Shown piece by piece: positions 29,201 to 42,300 of a stretch of DNA of 64,000 bases. The notes under the pieces were generated by a model that worked only from the letters and a program-made list of their open reading frames with translations, searched no databases and had not been told where the DNA came from. Each line of letters starts with the position of its first letter. The first letter of the stretch is position 1. Where the stretch lies: the NCBI RefSeq assembly GCF_020536995.1, contig NC_068369.1, positions 23,812,040 through 23,876,039 on the forward strand, read 5' to 3'. The DNA comes from Dreissena polymorpha. Lineage: Eukaryota > Mollusca > Bivalvia > Myida > Dreissenidae. The position numbers and the translations under genes were made by a program.

Positions 29201-30312
29201 AAAAAGTCCAGTCATTTAGGCTTACAAAACAATGAAATCAATTTATCGTTGCCAGACAATTAACTTAACCCATATATACCTAGTGGACTCTCCCATCCTT
29301 CTAAATTGGATCAATGTATTTCCAAAATTAGAGATGTCTGGTATATTTATTTCTATATTTATAATAATGCTTATAAAAATTCCTTTAAGCAAACATTAAG
29401 CATCATGCGGCGTCTCATCTGGGTCTACGCTGTTTGCCAAGTCCTTTATTTCTAGACGCTTGGCATAAATGGGTTATGTTAGTATGCCATATATTCTGTT
29501 TTACATCTATACCAATTACCTGCGCACTGCGTCGAGTCGGTCGCGTTATAAATGTAGCCTTCCGCACAAGAGCAAATGAAACCACCAATCGTGTTGGTAC
29601 AATTCTGACTGCAAGTGTTCAGAGCTGGCCTCTGACATTCGTCGATGTCTGAAAGATGTTATCACCGATGGTTATGTCAACTGCATTTTTTTTATTCTAT
29701 GACAAATATGTTTAACTTATCACTGTGTTTAAAATAACACAAAAAACCAATATATAAGAATGTATAAAAATAATAATCACTGTAAATATCTAACTGCGTT
29801 TATGTTGCAAATGAACAAAACTCAGACCTGCCATACATACCAAAATAAATGTTGTGCATTAATTATCATTTAAAAAGAGCCACTTAAAATAGGTAAGTCA
29901 TGAAAGGTTCATTGTTAACATAAATCAACTCCTCTTTAATGAAGATGAGAGCTAACAATAATCGATAAAACACATTTCGGGTTACGAACGTACGATTTCC
30001 TAACCTTCGCATGTGCTATTTTCGAACCCTTCACGACACGTGCATGTGTAAGATCCGACCGTGTTCGTACACACTTTATTTGAGTGAACGCATTTATTTG
30101 GCGTGTCGCACTCGTTTATGTCGATGTCACAGTCGGTTCCCGACCAGCCAGTCTTACAGACGCATCCGTGTACAGGGTCGCAGCTATCGGAACCAGCCCC
30201 GCACTGACAAATTTTAGAGCACTGAGCGCCGTAGTTGGGGAATTGGCAAACTAGATATAACAGTTAATTCATATATTTATTTATTTATTTATTTATATAT
30301 TTATTTATTTTC

Positions 30313-30343
<31 letters not shown>

Positions 30344-33300
30344 TATATCACATATCGTTTGCGAATAAACGCTATCAAATTAAAACAAAGCTTCAACAGA
30401 AATGTATTTTTTTTTTATATTAAAGCTATGATAAGATTAATGTGTTTGTGTGTGATGTTGAACATGTGGTATCGAGTAAAATAAAAGAAGAACACTAATT
30501 TTAGCTAAGCAACTTCATTCAAAATTAGCTTATTTACCTTCACAAGTGGTTTTGTCAACTCCAAGTGTGTATCCATCGTAACAACTGCACTGGTAACTTC
30601 CATCACTGTTATTGCATTTTTGGGAACATGGTTTAATTGTATCGCACTCGTTAATATCTGCAATAAAGCATTAGAGCTCTGTTAGATTAAGCTTTAGATA
30701 CATGGATATCGATGCTGATAAAAAAAGAGACCTATCAGCATATATTCCACGGCCAAATATCGACATCAAGATCAATTGCGAATGATATGACTGCAGTGAA
30801 ATTAAATTTGATTTTCTGTTGATTACAATTGATTATTTATCAGTATTTGTAATGTTTGGCACTTTAAAAATTATGATGTCCACCTCATTCGTACCTTCGC
30901 AACTTGTGTTGTTACCGTTCAGCTTGTAACCAGCTTTGCAGAAACACTTGGCTGTGTTGTTCGCATCCACACATCCGTCTGTACCGTTACATTTACCTAT
31001 ACAGACGCTGGGTGGCGTATCTGGAACATGAACAGAAGTTATCGTCAGAGATATTGAAATTGTCAATTGACTCACTGAAGCTGCTTATAAAAACATTTTA
31101 GTTGAATGTAAGAAATAATTGCACGCGCATTACGAAATGCTTTAAGAAAAAACACATAAACCAAAGTTTTTAGAATAAAACCTATAGATGATATAGCTGG
31201 TCAATATTTACAATAAAAAAAATAAAATAAAATGCCAAACAAAGTGTGCCCATTCTTATGGGGAAGGGGAAGAATAACCCCAGCTTTAGTCATGATTGAG
31301 TAAGGCATGTGTTGTCTTGTATTTACAGGCTATTGGACATTTGCCTTGAAAAGAAAAATAGCGTACATAAATTCATCTCCTGGTTATTTAACAGGACTTC
31401 CATGTTTTCTGTTCATTACACACAACGCCGTAAGTTGCTAAACAGTCCCCTGCTCATAGTTTGCATGGCATACCTTGCTTGCATTGTTTTGATGTTGAAT
31501 TGTACACGAATCCGGAGAAGCAGGCACATGTGACGCTGCCCTGGGTGTTGTTGCAGATATGTTCACAGCCGCTAGTCGACTCATCACACTCGTTGATATC
31601 TGCAACATTTATGAAGATTGGCCTTTGTTTCATATAATTGATATTTAATTTATGTTTTTTTTTAACTTATGCATACGAAGAAAATAAAGTTTTCTTGTCA
31701 AAAAGACTTAGTGCTAGCTACAATTTTATATGTCAAAGACGTTGAATTCAAACGGACAGGTATGCATTCATGCTTAAAAATACGTTGTAATTGATAATCA
31801 CATTGTTATATTTGTTTTTACCTGAAAAGTATTCCTGACTATTGCTCGATGAATTAGTATAACATTCACGATTTCAATATTCCATACTACAAACATTTTG
31901 CACTGACTAAGATAAATACTAAATTTAAGTGAAGTATTCACAAGTCATTTAAAATTGTCAGTAAATAATAAACAGTGAGGGATCTTCCTTTTATACGATT
32001 AGATATTGTCACTTTGGCAGCAAATGGAATAAAGCACAACTAGTTCCAAATGTAACAGGAAATTCACACACACACACACTGATCTTTTAATGACCAATCC
32101 AATCAAGAATGTGAGAGGGTTCAGTGTGGATGATAATTGGTGATGCATGAGTGAGTTAAATTACTAACAGTGCATGCTTTTAATGTGAGATTATTTCAGA
32201 GTTAACCATGTGATTTTAATTTATTCCTAAACATTTGATCAATTGTTTATAAAGCCAAGTAAGTGTTGGATGGAATGTTTCATTTGCCATAAAATATAAT
32301 ATTCTTTATAGATGCATATGTTTAGTCACTGGTTATTCAGTTTATCTATCTCTATATCAATAAATCGTAATGAAATGCTTCCTTTTAAACATAACAATTA
32401 CTAATTTTTTGTGTGTTTGTAAATTGCCAAAGGCATATGCTTTGCTGATTGCCAATAAACTGAAACTGAAACTGAAACTATTTAATCGAGATAACCCACC
32501 TTTGTTATCAATACAGAAACCATTTACATAAACTATTATTTAAATTGAGAGCATTAAATTATAAAAAAAGAAATTTGTTATAGCCAAAAAAGTTACAATC
32601 CACAACTGGATTTAAAATAATCAAACAAATTAAAATCCTTTAATGAAATAAAATGCCAGACTAAGATTTTGCATGGTCCTATTTACTACACTGAATTAAG
32701 ATTGTTTTTATCAGTTGATATTAATCTGACCATACCGTTACACATGCTATTATTGGTTGAAGACAAACGGTATCCAGCATTGCAAACGCACGAAAAACTT
32801 CCAACTGTGTTGACGCAAGAATGTAGACCACAAGGCTGGTTATTACATTCGTTGATATCTACAATTTAATATTAATATGTATATCTATCTTCGAAGCTAT
32901 CTACCATCCGTCCCGATGTTTTAAAATGAGTTAAATTGCTATATATTTCTACTATTATAATCCAATGTATAAAAAAATTACTATAAAATCATAACTTATT
33001 TTCTGTTTTTTTGGCCAAATTATATTTTAGAGACGACTCATTATTAATTAGATATACAATGGAATGACTTGGTATGATATATAATTATTTAATTAGTTAA
33101 CATAAATATTGTGTTCACCAATTACGAACCAAACTAATGATGTTGTAAAAGACGTACCCTCGCACTTATCAGTTTTGTCTTCAAAGCCCGCAGGGCATGG
33201 AGTGCAAGTATATGCCGGTAAGGAGGGATTAGCTTTGTGTGCCTCTGCTTTTGTGTCCGTGCAGTTGCGTTCAAATGAACAAGGGTTAGTTGTGCATGCG

Positions 33301-36300
33301 TCAAAGTCAGTTTGGCAATCATCCCCTACAGCAACAAAATACATAGAATTGTTACATATATCAAAAGTAAGCAAATTAAAACTAATTTTCTTATTCTGCG
33401 CATTTATGTAAACGACCTCTGACCTGTCCAGTACGGCTCGCATTGGCATGTTGCTAATTTGTGGTTAGGATTGCCCTGGGCCTCTCTAAATACGCTCGTG
33501 TTGCACGTGCCGTGACCGCTACACAGAGAACACACCACGATGACAATGTCCAGAATGGGAGCGCTCACATTCTTGCTGTCAGTAACAGTGATACTACAAC
33601 AGATAAATCGCCTGGTTAACAAACATTTCATTGATAGTAGATATACAATTATTTATTTAACTGAAACCTAACTGCTTAATTATTTTAAGTTAACATTACA
33701 TCCAACCATTCAGTAAAATATCTCATTAGCAATATTTGATTATACATAAATATTCACAAAATCATGCGTTAACAGTATACTCATATTTCAAGTATACGAA
33801 CAACTTACGGTCTATTTTCACAGTGTTTATATGTTTACACATACTTAACCCAATAGCGGAACGCAACAAAATATAAATAATCAAAATTAGCAAGCCAATC
33901 AATTATACTAATAGAACTAATCAACCTGACGATGTAATGTTTTCCGATTAAAACGCATAATTCAGCGGACATCAATACTGTCCTTTGGCACCTTTTCAAT
34001 ACTAACCTGAGACTCTTAGCAGAAGTGTCGGTAACTTTCAACGTGATGTTCTAGATTTGTCCTCTAGTTCTATGCCAAGCGTAGCACCGGAGTTGCCGAG
34101 TCGGAGTAATTCAACGTGCTTCCATCGTCTTCTCCTTTTACTGTTATTGACTTTGTTTCGTTGACGTTCAGTATCAAAATATTCTTGTTGTCGACCATCT
34201 GTGTTCCAGTTACCACAGTTATATTCGGAATTTGGTTGCCTGTAATGATTAAAAAACACCTGTATCTTTTGCAGCTGGCGAATATAAATAGCACATAACA
34301 TATTTCAGGTATATTTGCATTGTACGCAACATCAATGTTACCACTCGCGCTTTTGTTGAATGTATGACCCGAAACTATAAATTCAAGATATAACGTATAA
34401 AGATGAGGTCTATTTTTTATGCTATATTTCATGAATATTTGTGCATCCTCATCCATATAGCTACTTGGCAGGATATAAATGTACACTTTTTTAAATGCTT
34501 TTTTTTGTTTGTTCATCAAATGAAGCACACACAAAACTTAAAATAATCCTGCTAACGAATTAAGACATAAACCATATCCTTATCACATTTATTTAAAAAT
34601 CAGCATGCTATTTATTTCAGTAGTAATGTAATTCAATATAACGTTTAGTTAAATATCGCCAAATCATCATTTTCATTTTACAATTAAACGTACTTGCTGC
34701 CTCATTTGCCCGTACTGCAAGCTCTTCCGTCCTTTCGGTCTCCCTTGCAAGTTGCTCATTTCCGGTGAAGATAAAATCAAATACACACTGAAGGTTTGCA
34801 TTGCACTTCTGTTCTGCTTCCGCTCGCAATGTAGCGTTTGCTTCCTCCAGGAATTTCGGAGTAAAGTTCTCCTGTATAAAATTGGCGTGGGTATAGCCGT
34901 CCGCATATTTGAAAATTGACTCTTGTGCGGTAGTCATCCCTGCAATTAAATAATTGCTAACAGTTTTGCATGATATTGCACAACAAAGCATTTTGAATAA
35001 AATACATGTTCTTTCAAAGGCAAATAAATGAAATGAAGAAAAGAGGTTGAATAATAATTAAACAAAATTAATATAGTATCATACTTAAAATTCAGTTTTA
35101 TGTTGAACACGATGTCAGTGAAGAAAGTTCTTTTTATTTATATCAGTGCATTGATTATATAAAACCGTTAAGATAAGAGTAATGCTATAATAAATATGCC
35201 TATAAACGACAGACGATCAGGTAAAATTGAGCTTACATGTTTGGCCAAAGCTTTCGAAAAGTTGCCGTTCAGAAGGACTGGACAGGGAAGTCATCGCTCC
35301 TCGTGGTATGAAGTCATCTTTATCATTATCATTGAAGTTACCCAGCAACCCAACGATGTTTTTGTTTTTCAAAGTATTTGGCATCGCAATAGCCATTTGA
35401 AGAAGCCCGTCTCTTTCTGTGACATTAAAAGTTACACCTACAATAGAATATTTTTTATGAATTTTACAAACCATATTTTAGAGATAAAAAGAAAATGCAA
35501 AATACGGCAACAGCAAATGATATAAAAAAATCAAATACGAGCCTGAATCACTGAAGAAAGCCCAAATCGTTTTTTCAGACATGTTTCTTGACACGGTCAG
35601 TCCCGTGTCCGATTTGATAACCATAGTTTCATTTTTGTAGAAGTCATTCGTATAGTCCGCCCACGAGGTATTACTCGTGCCCACGAAAAGCCGTGTCTTG
35701 TCCCCAGCCTCATTTAGCTCCACTTGCATCCAGACCCTATCGCCCTGTATGGCAAAGCCGGAGAACACGGTAGCGTCAGAGAGATCGCCTGTGACTTTCT
35801 TTGCTCGCCGTGTTCGGCACTGGATCTCGAGGGCTAAACCTTGTTCAATTATTTTCATCATCATGTATTCGCCATGGCCGTTGAAGGTGTAGGTTGCGCC
35901 ATCTAACGTGTTAAAGTGAGGATCACCAACTCCTCGGGCTTGAAAACGCAACAAATGATACGGTGATAGAGAATAAAAGCATTGATTGGATGTTAGATCA
36001 AACGAACAATACAATTTTGTGTTCTGACAAATTGAGTCAGCATTTATATAATAAATTGTTAAGTTACCCATTTACTCTTAAATAATTGTGCTAAATACTT
36101 AACATGATTGTTATGTCGCCGAAACAGTATAAATAAGCAGCAATGTTCTTTTAAAAGCATGCACATCATTAATATTTAATATAAATGTTTGCTCTGTTGA
36201 ATCAATATAGTGACGCGTCCGATTAATTTACCTATGTTAAAGGGGCCTTTTCACAGATTTTGGCATGTTTTGAAGTTCATCATTAAATGCTTTATATTAA

Positions 36301-39300
36301 TAAAAGTAAACATTGGATACAAAAAGCTCTAGTAAAAAATCAAGAATAAAATTTAAAAAAGAAAAAAGGTAACCCACAGCAGGGCTAGAACCACTGACCC
36401 CTGGAGTAAAAAGTCTACCACTTAGACCACTCGGCCAATCTTCCGAATGCAATGCCTTGTGTATTTTATACATTATATAAGCAATCCTCGTAGTTTCACA
36501 AAATTAAACGAAAACAACAGAACTCTACAAATTATTAATTCATTTCGCGTTGCAACGCTTTATAATTTTCGGGTTTTTAAATCTTTAGAAGATGCATATA
36601 ATGACTATTTTAGAGCATGGTAAATGCTTAGTATTACTTTTTACTCACAAATAACTAAAACGAAAATTTGCGAATCTGAAATTACTTTTTTTCAATTTTG
36701 TCAATTTACCCAAACGTGAAAAGGCCCCTATAATAAACGGTTTACTAGCAATTTCAAAAGATAAGGTTTCAGAACTGTGACACAATATGTTCATGTTCTG
36801 TTCTTTATTCACATATGTCCGATTGTATTTGTATTCTGCATTTAAACCAAATGTAACACAATAGTGCCAGCATTTATCTTTGTTTTCCATCGTCTTTCAT
36901 AAAACTTATCACAAATATAATTCTTATGAACATACACATTGATAAAGCAAGACTTATTTTGGTTAATATTTATACATCTTAAATTCCTTATGCATGTATG
37001 ATACTTAATGAGGTGTACCAACAATTAACCAATAAAAGCACAGGAATGTTGTTATCTCTAACAAGAACACCAGAAAATTTAAACCTCTAGTCAGTAGCAA
37101 TTTAAAACAATTTAACAATACCATCAGTTAAAAAATACAAACGTTGAGCTACTTTTTTTTAAATGATAAATCTTCACTCGAAATAAGAAATTATTTTAGT
37201 TTCGACGCACACATTTTAAGTTCCAGCTGCACTTGCAAAGGCACCCGTGTTTGTACAAATGTATATGCCATAACAATACTGCAGTTAAGAATGGTAAATG
37301 TTGAATAAACTTTTCGAACATATCGTCCTTATATACGACTATCATAAACTATTGACAAATCACTCCTTTTGCGCACCAAAGCATCGATATTCAGAATAAC
37401 AAAGTTTCCATGTAAGTTCACGTGTTCCAACGTATGTTAAATGTATGAAAATAATGCATAAATCGATATAAACTCATAGTTCAACAAACAATATGATTAC
37501 ATGTTACCTTTAAGAACAGAATTTCTCTGCTAAACATAGGAGTGTAAAATACCTTTTCTATTATAACTTAAAAGACAGGGAACATTTTAACTTGGGTAAT
37601 AACCTTTTTGTTATTTTTTTAAAGTCATTGACTTTATTTATTGACAGTCCTTTAATACGTGAAATAGTCTAAAATATATATAAAGGCAAACACAAAACGT
37701 TCTTTCAAACAAACCCTTTGTCCGGAAACGGGACCTCAAGATGAAAATCCGTTATATATATATATATATATATACACCAAAGAATCAATTGATTGTAAAA
37801 TATTTATTAGAACCAGTAAATATTTTTACTTCTTACTATTATATACAATTATCGCAAGTTCGCGTACAAACCTTTCGTAGTGTCGTTACTTTACAAAACA
37901 AGGTGATTGTATACGAATGCCATTACCGGTTTAAACATTTACATTAAATCATGCCTTTCCTAGATTTTTAATCAATTAAAACTACAAAGCGATTTTCTAA
38001 ATTCACAATAGAATCGAATTTCAGAGTCCATTGATACTAGCACGTACCTCGCAGAGAGAACGGGAACCAAGAATAACATTGCGAAACGAGAGGCCTGACT
38101 TCCCAGTACAGACCACAAAGGTCTGTCTTCTCACAACACACATTCTTGAAGTGCAGGTCCTCCAACTGATGGCTGCGGGAAGCTATCAACCGATTGACAG
38201 AAGCAAACGTGCCAGCTTCTAACCCAAATCCGATGAATGAACCGGTAAATGCATTATAGGCACATGACTGAAATGTATTTATTAGCTTGAAATCATATAA
38301 AGTAACTGGAATGAACGCTTGAAACAAATGGCGCAAGATTTTGTCAAATATTTAACCACATGTTGGATGAGGTATCGCGTCATAAATGGAACAATAAAAC
38401 ATCATCACGAGATCAAGTGAAACCTTTGTAGCAAGTATTTTAATACAATCTAAAGTTCGTCACTAATGCAAAAGTCAAACATTCTGACGGGATAGGGTGG
38501 AACTTTTTGTCTAAATAGCTGAACTTTATCTTGCAAATTTGATGCACACATCCGCACGAGAAATTCTAAAATATTTTTACCAAATTAAATAACACAGTCT
38601 TGAAAATTCGTTATTGTCTGTTTCGTGCGCATACAACTCTTTCTTATCGAAAAAATTATCTTAAAGCCCCAGGTATGATATAATATAAACATATATACAT
38701 GTGCAGCTATTCTTGTCACCAAATGCGTGAAACAGGCTGGCGTCGGTTGGTCTTTGACATATTCTGCTGGTCATTAATTCTGACACTTTATCCCTTATCA
38801 AATTGTACTTCCGTTTAACAAGAAACAAAACACATTTAGTTTAATCAAACTGCTTGTGTTATTGAAATGTTAGCAATTGTTAAGATATTTGATAATATAT
38901 TTCTTAGAGTCTCTCCTTATACGTTCGTATACATTTCAATATAAACGTATTTGATGTTTGACAGTATAACAGTATGAAAAAAAACATATTTTGTAGACCA
39001 TAATAAGTACCTTTCCATATGGCCATAACCTACGTGCGGGTTCCATAGGTACGTGGATGACGTAAGTCGAGTGCCAAGTGGCGTCCAACAAACTGAAGCT
39101 CCGGTCCCATTGCAACCAATCATAAAAGCAAGGACAAACAGGCATTCGGAATTCCATGTTCCTATGAATGGATGCCTTGGATTTCTCTTTCTTGTACCAG
39201 ATGTTGCATTTAAGTTGATCGTTAGCGAAAAGATTTGTATTTCCTGTATGATCAAAACTTACGGCACCTCTGCAAAGTCCTGAAATATATCTCAATGCCA

Positions 39301-42300
39301 TATATTTTCCAATACTTGAACGCTTCGGATATCATGAGCATGCTCATGTTTGTCAACTTTTGATTATAATTATCACCATCCTCGCAATATTTACAATCGC
39401 CTGAATCATCATAATCACAAAACAATTTCAGTATCATTATCTACATGGCCATTGATAAAACCAAACGACATAATATTGTAAAAAGGACGAATTTTAAAAT
39501 ATACATATGTATAAGCTTTGTAACATACTGTTAAGTTTTAGATTTTTATCAGCTCGTCGTAAGAAACTGCCGTCTTCTGTGTTGTCAAGGCCCTCATAGT
39601 CACCGTCAGCGATGTAACCAATAAATGGTGAGTCAAACGAATCAAGCATTCCGCCGTCATAGTACCAGTTGAACGAGTACGAATGCGTCCCGTTGCTTGT
39701 AAATATGACTTGGAACGTAACATTCTGAAACATTAAATAACAAGAACAATTTAACATATGTAATTTTCACCCTAAATGCATGAACACGAAAATGGTGATC
39801 GTGACGTATTAGCAACATCCTCTATTTACAAAGTGAACTACTATGCTTACTGCAGTTAATTTTGAAATATGTTAATGTGTGTTTGAAAGTGTGTGTTTTT
39901 AATGCATTTCATTTTGATCATGTGTTTGTCATGAAATGGTTATTTGTTTAATATAATAGATGATACTACTTAAACGCAAAAGAAGTACAAAATGAACTTC
40001 AGAATCCACTCACATCATTTCCTCCAAATCTTTTTGCCGCATTCCACGTGGCCTTCAGCACATAGATGGGCTCGAACTTTGCCTCGCCATAGCTTTCGTT
40101 AACAAATCCCTTAACCTTAGCGTTCACGTTAGCATTACTAACAGTTGAGAAGTCATATGACTGGTAAAACAACTGATTATGTGTCACCATTAGATCTGCA
40201 AAATAAGGCGCGATGCAAACGGCGCCCTTGAAGTCTGCGCTGTAACCTCGACTATTTCTTGGTGGGACATAACCCGAAAACGGTTGCTTGAAGCAAATAA
40301 GGCCATTCGGGCAAATCTAAAATAAAATAAATGTAATTTGGGGGAGGGTGTTATTCAGTAAATTATTCATAAATTCGAATGTATGTTATTTATACTTATT
40401 TTACAATTTCATGTTTTCATTTAATCATCTAAAATGGGGTTTTGATAGAATTTCACTCCTAATTAAGATAATGAAAAAAACTTACAAGTTGTTTAACGTG
40501 GGTAATTGTGAATTGTGTTGTTTTAGGAACGTATATTGTTTATCTTATTGTTAAATCCTTTTTTCAATAACACATGCGATAAAAGGTGAGCGCGGGACCA
40601 TTTAGAAATTGTGAAATAAGTATCTAGACGCACAATAATACTTCGCAAAATATTTAAGATAATAATGATATAAATTAATAACAAAGTTGTTCACATTCAA
40701 TTATTAATAAATTAACATACCTAGTTTGTAACGTATCCTAAAATATCTGGAAGAATTCAATAATAATTGGTATGACCGAATGCGGTGATGCCGAGTCTCT
40801 TAATCTTGATATTAACGTTTGTGCATATGAAAGATAATCATAGTGCTGAACAATAAAGAGTCTCTTACGTAAATTCGTCTGTACCCGAGACCGCGGAATG
40901 ATACCCGATATCCCAGATTGATCACCACTTCACACGTATCGTCAGCTGCGTTGGAGGCCTGGTCCCCAGTTGATAATCCATACTCCAAAAAGACAGCTGA
41001 ATATGAGGTAAATATCAAATCAGCATACGAGTACCAAACACAAGCATACATGTAGGATGTAATCAGTGAAAAACGAACATAAATAAGCACAAGAGTAAGA
41101 AGCTATTGTGATATAGTATAGATAAACAAGAAAACATAATGGCTAGAATAATAAAAATGATATAAATGAAATTTGAACATAATGGTGCATACCACATGCT
41201 TGAGTATCCGGTGTTGCAGTCGTCGTAGGTGCAAGTGTTGTACTTGCAATAGGTATTTGACTAGTTGATGAAGTAGAAATAAGTGTAGTGGATTCCAAAG
41301 ATGTTGGTAAAGTTGATGCAGAAGATATTAGGGTAGTGGATGCAGTAGATGTTGGTGTTGGGGATGAAGCAGATATAAGTGTTATGGATTCAGTAGATGT
41401 TGGTGTAATGGATGACGTAAATATGAATGTAGTGGTGTCAGTAGATGTGGGTGTAATGCTGTCAGTAGATGGTACCGTAATTGTGTCAGAAGATGTGACT
41501 GTAATGGTATCAGAAGATGGGACTGTAATGGTATCAGAAGATGTGGCCGTAATTGTGTCAGAAGATGTGACTGTTATGGTATCAGAAGACGTCGCCGTAA
41601 TTGTGTCAGAAGATGTGACTGTAATGGTATCAGAAGATGTTGGTGTAATGCTGTCAGAAGATGTGGCCGTAATTGTGTCAGAAGATGTTACTGTTATTGT
41701 ATCAGAAGAGGTTACCGTAATTGAGTCAGAAGAAGTGACCGTAATTGTATCAGACGATGTGGCCGTAATTGTGTCAGAAGATGTGACTGTAATGGTATCA
41801 GAAGATTTGGCCGTAATTGTATCAGAAGATGTGGCCGTAATTGTGTCAGAAGATGTTACTGTAATTGTATCAGAAGATGTGGCCGTAATTGTGTCAGAAG
41901 ATGTGACTGTAATTGTATCATAAGAGGTGGCCGTTAATGTGTCAGAAGATGTTACTGTTATGGTATCAGAAGATGTGGGTGTGATGCTGTCAGAAGATGT
42001 GGCCGTAATTGTGTCAGAAGAAGTGACTGTAATGGTATCAGAAGATGTCGCTGTAATTGTGTCAGAAGATGTGACTGTAATGGTATCAGAAGATGTGGGT
42101 GTAATGCTGCCCGAAGATGTGGCCGTAATTATGTCAGAAGATGTTACTGTAATTGTATCAAAAGATGTGGCCGTAATTGTGTCAGAAGATGTTACTGTTA
42201 TTGTATCAGAAGATGTGGCCGTAATTGTGTCAGAAGATGTGACTGTAATTGTATCATAAGAGGTGGCCGTAATAGTGTCAGAAGTTGTTACTGTAATGGT

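Noticed and set aside
36368-36440. A functional tRNA gene on the minus strand
   Set aside because: The A/B boxes are recognisable but the stems are not convincingly paired, and the stretch lies inside a repeated terminal-inverted-repeat element. It is tRNA-like, not a tRNA gene.
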